A stretch of 64,000 bases of DNA, taken from the NCBI RefSeq assembly GCF_022539315.1, contig NC_066321.1, positions 801,001-865,000 on the forward strand, in the 5' to 3' direction. Shown here in pieces: positions 1 through 11,574 of the stretch. The notes beneath the pieces are model-generated. The model was given only the letters and a program-made list of their open reading frames with translations. It was not told where the DNA came from and made no database searches. The translations under genes and the position numbers were made by a program. The stretch is from Serinus canaria (taxonomy: Eukaryota > Chordata > Aves > Passeriformes > Fringillidae). Within the stretch, counting starts at the first letter, position 1, and the number at the start of each line of letters is the position of its first letter.

Positions 1-665
1 CCTCCAAGCTGAGGCACAGACACTTCTGTGTTTGGGTTGTGCCTCGGGCACTGTTGTGGGGGGGAGGAAAAGTGGATTAATTCACCTCACCTGGCTTCCA
101 GAGCTTCCTTCTGAGCCTGCTCTGGGGAGAGTTTATTTCCTAAATACCAGGACCCAAAGCTCTGGCCTGGGAGCCTCCTCAGCACTGCAGAGTTTTTAAT
201 TCTGCACAGAATAAAACCTATTTCTGCTGGCTCGCAGTGCTTCAGGTGGGTGGGTGTGCTTCAGTCTCAGCAGGAGGAAGAGCAGAGTCCTGGCAAAGCC
301 CAGAGGGGAGCTGGGTCAGGAGGGGGTCTGAGGGGGAGCTGCGTGCTGACACCGTGGTCAGCCTGCTCACAGAGTCCCCACGGCAGGAGGGAGCAGGGGC
401 TCTGTCCCACAGCCCCTCCCCAGTGCTGCTGGGCTGGCAGGGTGGTCAGCCTGCTCACAGAGTCCCCATGGCAGGAGGGAGCAGGGGCTCTGTCCCCAGT
501 GCTGCCGGGCTGGCAGGGTGGGGCTGGCAGGAGCCCCCATTCCCTGGGCAGGATGGGCTCTCTCTGCTGCCCATGCCATTCTCCAGTCCTGGGTGTGTTT
601 GGGCTGAGCCAACCTCCCACAGGATGGCTGGGTTTCCTGCCAACAAGGAAAATAAATCTGTTTAA
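1..665. repeat. GC-rich unique DNA with an 88-bp tandem duplication
   Basis: This stretch is GC-rich without a recognised gene. Inside it, about 354-441 and 442-537 are two tandem copies of an ~88-bp segment that begins with gtggtcagcctgctcacag and ends in a ctgggctggcagg block. The second copy carries a short internal deletion and a few substitutions. Open frames here are short and differ between strands without codon structure I can recognise, so I treat them as chance. I see nothing else in the stretch. Confidence 0.75.
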
Positions 666-1200
666 GCCTGCCTTTTGTGGAAACTGAGCACAGAGGTGTC
701 ACAGGCAGCAGGGCAGCCCGAGTTCTGTGGATGGGAGCGTTATTTGTGAATAAATGCCCTCGGTAGTCTGGCAAAATTATTATTCAGGATGTCTTCCCAT
801 CTCACAGGTGAACTATGAACTAATGGTTCCTTTTTGCATAGTTCACTTGACAAAGAATTGGTAGATTTTCTGTGTAATTTGCTATTATCCTAAAACTCTC
901 AGCAAACCAAAATGCCAACCTGGGTTTTAAAATGTGATGTGTTTGAAAATGGAAATTTGACCACTCCAAATAGCAAAATCTTCATTTCCATTAGGATTTT
1001 TATGAACTGTCTGATTATAGATCAGGAAAACTCACACTGTTCTCCAGCCTCCTGCGATGCACAGACAAAATGATGAAAACAAAGGCAATTATTTGTCCTG
1101 GCAGTGGTGTGTTTCATTTGCAGCTGGAGTGGAGAACTTGGTCACATTGAGGCTGTTGCAGTGGCAAGGATTTATTTATTTATTCTGAAAGGCCAGAGGT
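666..1200. other. AT-rich unique DNA, possible conserved non-coding element
   Basis: The base composition drops to AT-rich between about 770 and 1110, with no tandem repeat and no CR1 similarity. A short TTTA tetranucleotide run lies near 1170-1185. Such repeat-free AT-rich islands in avian gene deserts are often conserved non-coding elements, but conservation cannot be seen here. No coding frame is supported. Confidence 0.35.
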
Positions 1201-1536
1201 GTCCCTCAGCCCTGGGGGTGTGAGTGGGACCTCACAGAGCACTGAGCTGGGACATTGTTGTATTGGGATGTGACTCCTGACACATGGGGACAATCCCATG
1301 GGGATGGGGATGTTGGGGTGTCCTCGTGGGAGGAGGCAGGGGCTGGGCAGTGCCACGGCCTCCCCTTGAGCTGGGCTTTACTGCTCCTTGGGCAGGGATG
1401 AGACCGAGCCCAGGGACAGCAGTGAGGGGTGTCCAGGCTCTGCCAGGAGGGACTGGGGACAAGGATGGAGGGACAGGAGCCAGGGAATGGCTCCCAGTGC
1501 CAGAGGGCGGGGATGGGTGGGAGATTGGGAACTGGG

Positions 1537-1711
1537 AATTCCTGGCTGGGCTGGGATTGCCAGAGCAGCTGGGGCTGCCCCTGGATCCCTGGAGTGTCCA
1601 AGGCCAGGCTGGAGCAGCCTGGGACAGTGGGAGGTGTCCCTGCCATGGCAGGGGTGGCCCTGGATCATCTCTAAACTCCTTCCCACCCAAACCATTTCAG
1701 GATTCTGTGGC
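1537..1711 (+). mobile_element. CR1 LINE 3' fragment
   Basis: The sequence shows the CR1 3' tail in forward order: a 'ggagtgtccaaggccaggct' block, a 'cctgggacagtggg' block, 'tccctgccatggcagggg', then 'ccttcccacccaaacca' and a terminal 'gattctgtg' octamer. This layout is known from avian CR1 elements, whose copies are mostly 5'-truncated. No reverse-transcriptase reading frame remains. The flanking DNA at 1200-1536 is GC-rich and otherwise featureless. Confidence 0.85.
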
Positions 1712-2431
1712 GCCGTGGAGATGTGCATTCCTTCACCGGGTGTTTTTGCCCTTTTCCTGTGGATTTTACCCCAGATTGCAGGCTCCAGGTGCAATAAGCA
1801 GGAACTGTCCCTCCCTTGTCCCTCTGGGCTCCCTCCGGGGCTGTTCCCGCTCTGGCCGTGCCGGGTGTCCCTGCCCGCTGTGCCCGCCTGTCGCGGGCCA
1901 CCCCCGCCGGGCTGATGGAAATGTCGCCTGTCCCCGGGGCTGGCAGCCGGCTGGCAGCGCTCTTGCCTGCGGGCAGCCGGGCACAAAGGCAGCGGCGGCA
2001 CAGCTGGGGATGTCCCCAGCCGCTCCTCGGGGCCGCCGCTGCCCTCGATGGTGCTGCTGATGCCGCTCCCGGGGCCATCCCCGCATCCCGGGCAGGCTGC
2101 GGGGCTCGGAGCAGAGCAGAGCAGGGGACAGGACAGGACAGAGGGCGGCTCGGGAAGCTGTCCCGCATCGCCGAGCTGCCTGCCACACCTGGCCCGTCCC
2201 GGGCAGCTCCCCGGGCCCCGGAAGGGAGCTGGGGGTCGGTGAGGAAGGCTTTGGTGCTGCTCCTCCTCCTCCTCTGGTGCTGCTCCCCCTCAGCCCCTCT
2301 CTGGACCCGTCCCCTGTCTTCGTTTCTTAGGATGTTGGGGTTGCTATTAATTACTAACTCTGCCAATAGCCAGGCTAATTAACTCCAAAGGAATTTTCCT
2401 CTCTTATGAACTCTCGAGGGTCTGGGCTTTA
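1712..2431. other. CpG-enriched GC-rich unique DNA
   Basis: CpG dinucleotides are frequent from about 1830 to 2230, for example around 1890-1990 and 2020-2050, making this a weak CpG-island candidate. No TATA box or recognisable first exon is visible. A short CTC-rich run lies near 2262-2285. Long open frames on both strands reflect the high GC content and scarcity of stop codons, not a gene. Confidence 0.45.
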
Positions 2432-2600
2432 AGGGTGGTGGGCACTGCCCAGGCTCCCCAGGGCACGGGCAGGGCTCTGAGGCTGCCAGAGCTCCAGGAG
2501 GGCTTGGGTAGCACTGCCAGGGTGGGACCCGGCGTGTCTGTGCAGGTACAGGGGTCAGTGATGCTGTGGCTCCTGTCCAGCTCAGGGTGCTCTGTGACTC
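2432..2600 (+). mobile_element. CR1 LINE 3' fragment
   Basis: The order 'gcactgcccaggctcccca', 'gaggctgccagagctccag', 'gggtagcactgccaggg' and 'cagctcagggtgctctgtga' matches another CR1 tail at 40070-40242 in the same order. This points to one shared subfamily. The copy is 5'-truncated and non-coding. Confidence 0.75.
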
Positions 2601-3260
2601 TCAGAAAAGGATTTCTGCTCGGGTGGGTTCCAGACCAAGGTCAGGCCTGGCTAAGCTGGGCTGTTTGAGGCTGTGTGTGTCTGAGCCAGGCTGGAGCAGG
2701 CTCTGCTGGTGCTGCCTGCCAGCCCTGGGTGTCCCCTGGGCAGGAGCAGGTGCTGCTCACCTGGGCACAGCTCTGGGCTCCCCTGTCCAGCGGGACTTGG
2801 GGGGATCCCAGAGCAGCCCTGCCACCATGCCTGGGGGTTTCACACCCACAGAGCCCCCCCAGGGCACTGCTGGCTCTGTCACCTCCAGCACTGTCCCACT
2901 GGGGAGGGGCTGCTGGGCCCCCACCCTGGCCAGAGGGACACTGGCAGCAGCTGCCCCCTCTGTCCCCAGGGGCTGCTCTGTGCTCCTGTAAACTCCTCTG
3001 ACCTTGGAGGAGACCCCAGAGCTTCATCACTGAATCCCTGGCAATTCCCAAGTAATCCCTGTCCTCTCCCCTTCCCCTCAGCAGTTCTGGGTCTCCCCTC
3101 CCTGCCCAGCCCTGGCTCCACACAAACCCCAGCTGGGCAGCCCTTGGAGGGGCTGAGCCCTGATTTCAAACACAGAAATTATCCCACACGAACTCAGGAT
3201 CCCCAGTCAGACTGGGGAAGTTCCCTGTTTCATATTTCACTGCTGGTCCGGGATACAGGT
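2601..3260. other. GC-rich unique DNA, nothing recognised
   Basis: This is GC-rich sequence with low CpG content and no tandem array. It has several overlapping short open frames on both strands. I recognise no domain, splice structure or mobile element in it. Confidence 0.5.
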
Positions 3261-3600
3261 GCACTTTGCAAATAATTGTTGTTTTTTTTTTAATAGGTGT
3301 GATGACTTGCACGTGAAAATATGAGCTCTTAAGGCCCAAATTTATTCTGTCAAATTTTTCTGATAAAAAAATCTGAAAAGATTTTGCTTTGAGCGCTGTA
3401 CTGTTTTAAAAGTTTATTTAATGGCTTACATGATGAATTTCTGTTTAAGCAGTCAATAGAAAAGATAAGTGCTGCAGCTCAGTCTCAGAGAATGAAAGTG
3501 ATTTTTGCCTTTTAGGGAAATCTCAGAAATATAAAACCTGAGTATTCCTGCTATTTATTATTTCCATATCACTACTTTTTTTTTTCCCATGTACTTTTAT
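3261..3600. other. AT-rich unique DNA
   Basis: The composition switches sharply to AT-rich, with a T run near 3281-3290 and another near 3575-3586. There is no repeat or open frame of note. It could be a small regulatory element or neutral DNA; the sequence alone does not decide. Confidence 0.4.
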
Positions 3601-4425
3601 ATAAACAGAGTCCTGATTGTCTGAACATGGTGGTGCTCTCTCTGAGTGGAGAGGGACACTGCAGAGTACTGCAATCCCCATTTCCAGCACTGTGGTTCTG
3701 CTCCCAGGAGCAGGACACAGGAATAATGAGTATAAAATGCTTTATTGGTGCCAGGGAGGATCTTCCCCTGTGTGTGCCAAGACTTGTGTCTTCTCTTGGC
3801 TTCCACTGATGATGGCTGAGGGGCAGGGAGTCATTTTGGGCTGCTGGGCACAGAATTGGAGCTCTGTAGGTTTGTCCTGTGCTCAGAGGTGTGCTGGGAG
3901 CAGGCTGGGGCCGGACCCAGGCAGGTCACTCCCCTGGAGTGGGCTCCTCGTTTGTCTCTGCTGTGTTAACACATTTTCCTGCTCTCAGCAGACATTCTGG
4001 GCTGGGCAGCGCTACTGGGGAGCGCAGGGCCCAGCAGACACTGTCCCTTTGTCCCCAGGGCACAGCGTTGGCGGTCTGTCCCCACTGCGGCGGTGGCAGC
4101 GCCACAATGTGTCACTTGTGTGCCCTGTGACTCAGTGTCACCCACCAGCTGCCAGCCTGGGCCCGCCTGGAGTGTGCCCGTGCCACCCCCGTGTGCCCTG
4201 GCGGGGAGGGACCAGCCCTGCTGCCAGGGGAGCTGCTTTGGGGACAGTCCCGTGGCACAGCTGGTCCCAAAGTGCCCAGCAGCAGGAGCTGGGCCCGGTG
4301 GCTGTCCCTGTCCTGATGAAATGGAGCAGGGAATGGGACTGGGGGTGCACTTGTCTGCCACAGAGCTCCTGGAGGGAGCAGGAGCTCACAGTGGGGACCC
4401 TTGGCCTGGGCTGTTGGCCACTGTC
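3601..4425. other. GC-rich unique DNA upstream of a minisatellite
   Basis: This is unique GC-rich DNA leading into the minisatellite that starts near 4428. Open frames of up to about 300 codons cross from here into the array, but they have no recognisable domain and their 3' parts are the repeat itself. I see no functional element. Confidence 0.45.
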
Positions 4426-4427
4426 CC

Positions 4428-4855
4428 CACGGCCCTATCCGGGTGTCCCCATGGCCCCACAGCACTATCCTTGTGTCCCCATGAACCTACAGCCCCATGG
4501 CCCCATCCCTGTGTCCCCATGAACCTACAGCCCCACAGCCCCATCCCTGTGTCCCCATGGCCCCACGGCCCCATTCCTGTGTCCCCATGGCGCCACGGCC
4601 CCATCCCTGTGTCCCCATGGCCCCACAGCCCCATCCCTGTGTCCCCATGAACCTGCAGCCCCACGGCCCCATCCCTGTGTCCCCATGAACCTACAGCCCC
4701 ACGGCCCCATCCCTGTGTCCCCATGGCCCCACAGCCCCATCCCTGTGTCCCCATGAAGCTCTGTCCCCATCCCCGTGTCCCCAGGGCCCAATCCCCATGT
4801 CCTCATGAAGCTGTGTCCCCATCCCCGTGTCCCCAGGGCCCCATCCCCACCCCAC
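4428..4855. repeat. Minisatellite, 30-bp and 38-bp alternating units
   Basis: About 13 tandem units share the core catccctgtgtccccatg. Two unit lengths alternate: a 30-bp form that continues with ggccccac and a longer form of about 38 bp that inserts an 'aacctacagcc' block. The last units (4750-4855) are degenerate. The C-rich strand is the plus strand, so the minus strand is G-rich. Proline/histidine-rich open frames across it are repeat artefacts. Confidence 0.93.
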
Positions 4856-4914
4856 TGCTCCCTCCCAGGCCCTGCCATCGCCGCTGCCATGGAGAGATCC
4901 CCGTCACCGAGGGA

Positions 4915-5100
4915 CTGCAGGATAGAAATCCCAAAGGTTAATCTATCCATTATTATAAATATTTATAAATGGGTTGGATAAATCATACTGTGTAATTATC
5001 TACCTAACTAGTCAAGCCATTAGGACATTAAATAGCACAAATCAGAACTCATTTGGTTCATCATGAGCCTGATATTGTTATGAAACAGCTGAGCAGAGCT
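4915..5100. other. AT-rich unique island, regulatory candidate
   Basis: A short AT-rich island with 'tattataaatatttataaa' near 4951-4968 and several ATTA/TAAT cores follows the minisatellite. There is no repeat content. It is a candidate conserved non-coding element by composition only. Confidence 0.3.
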
Positions 5101-6349
5101 GTGAACCTTCCAGGGCTTCCAGGGCAGGCAACTTCAGCTGTGAGTGGTGGTGGGCTTGGAAAACCAGGGGGTTTGGGAAAGAACTGGCTGTCTGCAACAG
5201 GCACTGAGTCAAATGTGAACTGACCAACAGAACTGAAACGTGGGGTTGGAACCTCTCCATCCTCTGTGGGCAGCATTTTATTTCTGCTGCTCACAGAGTG
5301 CAGCCAACTTCACTCGAGGTGGGGATGGGTTGATGTTGGGAGAGGCAGCACCTGGTTTGGCCTCAGAGGCTTCTGGCGCTGTCCCAGCCAGTTGCAGACA
5401 CTGTCCCTAAGGAGAGCTTCCCATGTGGCCAGCTCCTGAACTCCCTTGGGATTCTCCAGCTGTTCCTTTACCACTCCTGAAGCCGTGGGTACACCAGCTG
5501 TGAGCCTTGTGCTGCTGTGGGAGGCTTTTGGCCCGTGGCTCTGGCCTTCCTGGCACTGAGAGGAGCCTTCTGACCAGGGCTCCTGGGGGTGCCTTCCAGC
5601 TCGGGATATTCTCTGCTCTCCTCTGCCCTTTCCATCCCGAGGAGGGAGAGGAAATGCTGGGATTTGGTGGCATTTGCTGGGTTTGGGCAGCTGAAGGAGA
5701 GGCTCAGGGCCTGCCCTTCAAACTGAGCTGGGCTTGGGCTTTTACATTTCACACTACTCCTGATGAGAAAACCCAAACCAAAAACCCCAAAGCCAACAGG
5801 AGGATGGTTGTGGGTTTGGGAATTACCCAAAGTGACACAGCTCAGGTCCCGTGGATCTGGGAGTTGGGGATGGGGTAGGACTGGATTGCTGGGGGTGGGT
5901 TCATGGATGTGGCAGAGAAAAACCTGTGGCAGGAAGGTGTGGAAGGGATGCTGGAGAGGATGAGCAGGATTCCTCAGTGGGAGTCATCAGGCACTTTATC
6001 TGGTCTGTTAAAAGAGAAAACTCTTTATGGTGCTTCCCCTCAAAGCTGATTTCTGTAAACAAACAAATTTTGGGTTTTCTCAGACCAAGCTGAAATCCCC
6101 TGACTCCTGGCTCAGCTGGATGGTGGGAGCCCCTGGATTTGGGGTGTCCCTGGCAGGATTGTGCTGTTCCCGGGTTCTGGGTGCTTTGTGGCTCTCCTGG
6201 GGACTGTCCCGTGCAGAGCAGGGCCGTGGCGTGTCCGTGGCACTGAGCCTGTCCATCCTTTGTGGGCACAGCCAGCCCGGGGTGGCCCTGGCAGCGAGGG
6301 GCAGCAGGAGGATGCTGCTGTGTGCTTGCAGAGCTGCCCTGGCCGAGAG
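5101..6349. other. Mixed unique DNA, nothing recognised
   Basis: This is intermediate-GC unique sequence. I see no tandem array and no certain CR1 fragment. Overlapping short open frames lie on both strands, none with a recognisable protein family. A short AT-rich part at 5990-6080 contains 'aaacaaacaaa'. Confidence 0.4.
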
Positions 6350-6665
6350 TGCCCTTTAAACTCCGCCTGGGCGCAGTCGGGGCCGGGATTGGCAGGGCAG
6401 GCACCCAGGGCAGGAGCAGCCTGGGGGTACCGCAGCTGACACCCGCAGGCAATGCCGCTCCAGAGCCGCAGCTCGGGGGTGCAGCCCCGCGCTCAGCGCG
6501 CTCCTGGGGCTCGGCTGCCGCGCTCTGTGCGCAGATTGCAGAGCCGGCCCCGCTCTGACATTTAGAGCCCACGGAAGGCAGGCAGGCAGGCAGGCGCTCC
6601 TCGGGAGCGCGCTCCTCTCCCGGCGCTGCCTGCGGCTCCCGCCGCACTGCCGGCGGATCTGCACA
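6350..6665. promoter_or_regulatory. CpG-rich patch with a GC hairpin
   Basis: CpG content is high from about 6350 to 6665. A GGCA run of about five units lies at 6576-6594. Directly after it, 6594-6610 forms a tight inverted repeat, GCGCTCC-tcg-GGAGCGC. The patch borders an AT-rich island to its right. This is the arrangement of a CpG-island promoter or enhancer, but no transcript start can be shown. Confidence 0.4.
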
Positions 6666-6689
6666 TGTGGCTGAGGAAGGAAAAACCTT

Positions 6690-7180
6690 TTGCATTGCAT
6701 AACCAGCCTGAATTTCTCTGGAGACCCGCGGCTCCTGAAGCAGTTGGCAGAAATTGCTGCATTTCAGAAGTTATTTGTTTTACCTGCGCGTCAAACTCCA
6801 GCTTATATTTTTATTCCCCCAGTAAATTGCAGATCCCGCTTCTGGGGAAAGCTGCCTCCACATCCCAGTTCAATTGTGTTTAACACTGTGCCCAAACACG
6901 TTTAGTGAGATGAGATTCAAACAATTAAATGTGTCTTCCACGATTTTCCCTCTGTTCGTCCAGTAGCCTAATAATTATCCCAACTGTTTTAATATGACTT
7001 GCACGGCGTTGTCAATTTATTTAGTTGGAATTAGTTTTCTATTTCTTCTTGTAAGTGTTGCCTGTTTACTTAACAATATTTGGCTTTGCCTAATGATATG
7101 TACAGAAGACAGGGCTAAGTGGAACATCAGCTGTTTACATCAGCTCCAACAATTAATGCATGTTAATTTTTAATTACAGT
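6690..7180. promoter_or_regulatory. AT-rich, motif-dense candidate conserved element
   Basis: This is repeat-free AT-rich DNA with two forkhead cores TGTTTAC at 7063-7069 and 7132-7138 on the plus strand. Homeodomain-type ATTA cores cluster at 7145-7180. Motifs of this size occur by chance, so the call rests on their density, the lack of repeats and the neighbouring CpG patch. It could equally be neutral AT-rich DNA. Confidence 0.4.
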
Positions 7181-8690
7181 GATTGTACTGGAGGCAGAAT
7201 GTATGTTTTCTCACAGAACAGATGTAGCAGTCAGCTTTGCTGGGGAACAGGCAGATCGATGGGCTGGGGCTGCTGCCAGCCCCGGGCTGTGCTGCTGGCC
7301 CTGTCCCCAGGAGCCACAGCAGGTCCTACCCACAGGTGGCACAGCTTTGGGCCTCGGGGGGCTGCTCCCCCAGACCCACACCCGTCCCATGGGTCCTGCA
7401 GGGAAGCTCAGTTTGGGTGGGATTTGCTGGAAGCCCTCAGTGGGCAGCAGCAGGGCTTGGTGGCATTCCTGTCTGGGTTGTGTCCAGCAGCACGACCAGG
7501 GCTGTGTTTCTTGAGCACCAAGGTGTTGGAGGATTTTCTGGTGGCTGTGAAGGGCAGGAGCTGTGGGCTAGAGGGAGTCAGGGTGTGGCAGGTCCTGGGG
7601 GAGGATGGGGGTGAGACCCCAGAGCAGCTGGGCCTCAGGCTCACAGAATCCCAAATCCCTGAGCTTTACTCAGCATCCTTTACATCCCAGGGGACTTCAC
7701 ACCCTCAGCTCTTTCATTCTCTTGTGTCAGGTTGCTTTTGCCTCCAGCACATTTGAAGTTCTCTCCAGGCAATTGCTTATGAAAAATAAACTCATCAGAA
7801 TTATTTTTTTTAAGCAGAAAGCTGGTGTAATCCCAGGGTGGTGTAGGGAAATAAGAAACAATTAAAATGTGCCTCCCCTAATTGGTGTTGAAGTAATTTC
7901 CATCAGCAGGGCAGAGTTGCCAGACTGAACTTAGAGCTGATCCTGCTGCTCAGCATCTTCACCCCCACGTGCACCCTGGCATCTGTTGGGGATCTCAGCA
8001 GGTATTAAGGAATTTAAAGAGTACAAATGCTGCAGGTACCAGACTCCTCATGTACAAACCACAATATTCATCACAAAGCCACCTCGTGAGCCATAAAAAT
8101 GAATCCTGGTCCTCTCAGAAGGCCTTGTGAGCGAGTTTATCCTGGCTGTGAGGAGAACCTGCTGGCTCTGGGGTCTCCCACAGGCCCACACTCCAGCAGT
8201 TGTTGGGAAAAAGGAAGAACCCGGGGTGGCTGCCCAGGCAGAGCAGGGCGGGTGGGTGGTGTGGAGAAGCTGCTCCCTGTGAGGAGGTGAGGGGCTGGCC
8301 AGGTGCCCAGAGGAGCTGTGGGGTTTGTGCCCCTGCACAGGTGGGATAACCCTGCAGGACTCAGTTCCTGGGGAACCCCCCCACTCCTGGCAATAATCCT
8401 GGAGAGCCTGCTCCTGAGCCAGCAGGGACACTGAGCAGTAATTCCCGATTCACCTGGGAGCCCGCGGGGCTCGGTGCCTGCAGCGCTGCGGCTCCGGGCT
8501 CCCTCCCGCCCCCCCGGCTCCCCTCTGCCCGGCTCTGGCAGGGCTCACACCCTCCCGGCTGGGGAGGAGAGTGCCCAAGTGCCCCGGGCTGCTGGGCAGC
8601 ATCCCTCACGGGAGGCGATCCCTCCCTTCCCTCCCAGCCCATCCCATCCCCGGCGGAGGGCACAGGGCTGATTGCACTAATTGCTGTCCC
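7181..8690. other. Mixed unique DNA, nothing recognised
   Basis: GC-rich unique DNA (7240-7660) grades into AT-rich DNA (7740-8110) and back into CpG-moderate GC-rich DNA (8440-8680). The 'cacagaatccc' at 7640-7650 resembles a CR1 end but is too short to call. No gene is supported. Confidence 0.4.
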
Positions 8691-8930
8691 TGCTGGGGGT
8701 GCAGTGGGGTTCTCTTAATGCCCCTGGCCACGCTGGGGGTGCAGTGGGGTGCTCTTAATGCCCCTGGCCACGCTGGGGGTGCAGTGGGGTGCTCTTAATG
8801 CCCCTGCCCCGCTGGGGGTGCAGTGGGGTGCTCTTAATGCCCCTGGCCACGCTGGGGGTGCAGTGGGGTGCTCTTAATGCCCCTGGCCACGCTGGGGGTG
8901 CAGTGGGGTGCTTCTAATGCCCCTGCCTCT
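8691..8930. repeat. Minisatellite, 40-bp unit, six copies
   Basis: Six head-to-tail copies of a 40-bp unit run from 8691. Each contains ctgggggtgcagtggggt followed by a 'cttaatgcccctg' block. Copies differ at only a few positions: one has a ttc instead of tgc, one has a short deletion near 8807, and the last has 'ttcta'. The high similarity suggests recent expansion or homogenisation. Confidence 0.95.
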
Positions 8931-10018
8931 CCGTGGCTCTCTGGATTTTGGGTTCCCATCCCCTCTGGCCGGGGTGCAGGGGACCAGCAGCAGCACCCAG
9001 GCTGGGCTCCTGTGCTGCAGCGTGCAGGACAGCAAATGGAAATGTTCTCCAAATATTTCCAGCAAAGATATTGGGCAGCAAATGGAAGTGTTCTCCCAAG
9101 AGTGCCTTTGGGGCCCGGGGTTTTCCAGCCTGCAGCTGTTGGGTGCCTTGCTGGCTCTTTGCAGGGCCCTGGTACAGCTGCTCTGTGATGCCCCAGCCCT
9201 TTGCAGGGGGTGGCTCACCTCTCTGGGCATCCCTTCGAGCTGGGAAATAACCTTTAACACAAAATCATTCATCTTGGGGGTTTTTATAAATACCCCCAGA
9301 AGTATTTGGGGTTTTTATAGCCCCAGCCCCCGGTGCCTGCAGTTCCTTGATGTGGTGCAGAAGTTCCGTGCACAGCTGTGGGTTAATAGTTACTAAAAAT
9401 AACTCTTTCCTGGTGTGCATTCTTATCCCAGATTTTATCTTAGCCTTTCTAAATTTCACCTGCCAGATGTTTCAGCTGTTCCATGCTGACCCAAAGAGCT
9501 GTGCAGGGCTGGGTCCCCCCGGGCTGGTGATGCTTCCCCAGGGGGCCCTGCTGCTCTCCTTGCCTGCCCTTGGAGTGGACCAGCAAACCTCCAGCTCTGC
9601 GGGGCTGGGCAGGGTGCTCAGTGTCTGCAAACAGCAGCATCCCCCCGGGCAGGGCAGGGCAGTGCCATCCAGGACAGGCTGCTGGCCCAGCCAGGTCCCA
9701 CCTTCTCCACCATTCCCCTCTTCCCTCTGCTCAGTGTCAGGGAATTGTCGGAGATCCCATTCCCTGTGTGAGGTGTTGAAATGGCCCCTGAAGCAGGGGC
9801 TGGGAGCAGAAGTGAGGGATCATCCCTCGTGCTCAGGAAACCCTGCCCCCAGCCCTGTGCTCCAGGATGGAGCAGCCACCTGGGCTCTGGGAACCTTCTG
9901 GGTTCCCATCACAAGAGGAGCATCACTCATTGTGCTTTTAAATAAAACCCAGATTGTGTGAACGTTTACAAGAGAGATGATGCCTTTTTGCTCTTTATGG
10001 CAAAACATTGCTCTAAAT
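8931..10018. other. Mixed unique DNA with a small 45-bp duplication
   Basis: Two near-identical 20-bp segments at 9032-9051 and 9077-9096 (agcaaatggaaatgttctcc and a one-base variant) mark a short duplication. The rest is unique DNA without a recognised gene or element. Short open frames on both strands have no recognisable family. Confidence 0.45.
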
Positions 10019-10320
10019 CCTTTTTTTTTTTTTTTTTTTCCTGTGGACTTCTTTCAAAGTTATCATTTCTAAGCGCCTGTTTTCATTCTTGACTTATATG
10101 AGCTCAGGCACAGAGATGAGACTGGAATGATTAAGGTTTTCTCTCCAGCACAGGAGCAGTTTGCATGTCTGGTATCTGGGCTTTTTAAATGGTTCTGGGG
10201 GATGAGGGACACACAAAATCACTTTGGGCTGGGTTGTTTTTCTTTTTTTTTTCTTTTTTTTTTTTTTTTTTTTTTTTTTGTTGTGTTGGTTTTTTTTAGC
10301 AAAGCAACAGTATCTAAAAT
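10019..10320. repeat. Two poly-T tracts
   Basis: A run of 19 T lies at 10021-10039. A second T-rich tract lies at 10237-10279, interrupted by C, with 26 uninterrupted T at 10254-10279 and a further T run after it. No retroposed gene body is recognisable on either side, so a processed pseudogene tail on the minus strand cannot be claimed. Confidence 0.8.
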
Positions 10321-11480
10321 TAGTGTCCTATAATCTATATTTCAGAAAGACAGCAAATATATTAGTCCAGGGGGAATGCATCATTTTAAATGAAAAATCG
10401 ATAAATAACAGCATTTGGTGGGTTTTTAATGCTAAAATATGTTCCTTTTTAATTAGTCATTATATGTATTGATTGATGCTTACTGTACTTGTGATGCCTT
10501 TCCTTCAGGGCTTTGTGTATTTCATAGATTGGGAGATGTAAAAATACTTTAAATCAAAGCAGTAAAATAAGCGTAGTTAGAGGGAGAACACGGGGGTTTT
10601 TCTTCATTTACATTCATTACATATTATGAGTTTAATTACCTCCCTCAAATAATCCCAGGCTGAGGGGATGATGCTGGAGAAGGCGTACTTCCATGATGAT
10701 TTTATTGATTGTGACTGATGGATGGCATCAACATTTCATAGTGAAGAATCATGGTTTTGTTACATCAGGAAAATTAAATTGGGAGAGTTATTTTCTTTCC
10801 CAGTGATAGTGGCAGTTAGAATATTTCACCTGTAATGAGATGTGTGCGTTATGTGCCATAGTGAACCACTGCTGAGCCATTAAATATATGTAAATGAAGA
10901 GAAACACAAGAGAGCCTGGGCATAATAACGTGCAGAACAGAGAAATGGATCCTGGAAAGTGATTAATTTATTTGATGATGCCTCAAGTGAGGAATTTTAG
11001 GTCACAAATGAAGTGACAGAATGACAAATTACCATTTTAAAGAATTTACTGGGCATCATTACTGAACAATTGTCAGGTAGTTTATGGTGGCTGAGAAGAT
11101 GGTATAAATATAGATCTTTTCCTTATCTGAGATGAATTATTAATCACCTTTTTAAAAATCTTTGTGAGTGATGGTTGGCTGTCTGATTGGAAATAATGTG
11201 TTCTACAATTTTAACTAAATTCTAATATGATGTGTAACAGGAATCTTTACAATTAAAGTCTCAGCGGAGAGTGGTAGGAGGTTTACAGTCAATTGCAGTT
11301 TTAATGTGATGAAAGAGGAGGAATTCTCCAGCATATTTCAATAGGTTTCCTTAGGTATATTATCCCTGCTGTGATGTTATTCAAATGTTTACAGTTTATT
11401 TTCCTTTGAAAAATGACATTCAGATACTCAAATTGTTTTCCTGGGTTTATTAGTTAATGAAAATGAAATTCGGGTAATTG
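10321..11480. promoter_or_regulatory. Long AT-rich repeat-free island, candidate conserved elements
   Basis: Over 1.1 kb of AT-rich sequence has no CR1, no tandem repeat and no long open frame, in contrast to the GC-rich surroundings. It holds many ATTA/TAAT homeodomain cores (for example 'gattaatttatttg' near 10962 and 'gaattattaatcacc' near 11134). Its texture is typical of vertebrate conserved non-coding elements. Orthologous conservation was not testable here. Confidence 0.45.
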
Positions 11481-11574
11481 CTCCGTTTGTGCTGCCTGCC
11501 ATGTTATGGGGGCAGTGAGGGGCTGTGGCAGGGCTGGGAGCACAGCCCCCGTGTCCTGGGGGGCTCCGGGGACA

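Noticed and set aside
1284..2060. 258-codon open frame
   Set aside because: It crosses a CR1 3' fragment and CpG-rich DNA, with competing frames on both strands and no domain.
7635..7665. CR1 tail suggested by 'cacagaatccc'
   Set aside because: Only about ten bases match; too short to separate from chance.
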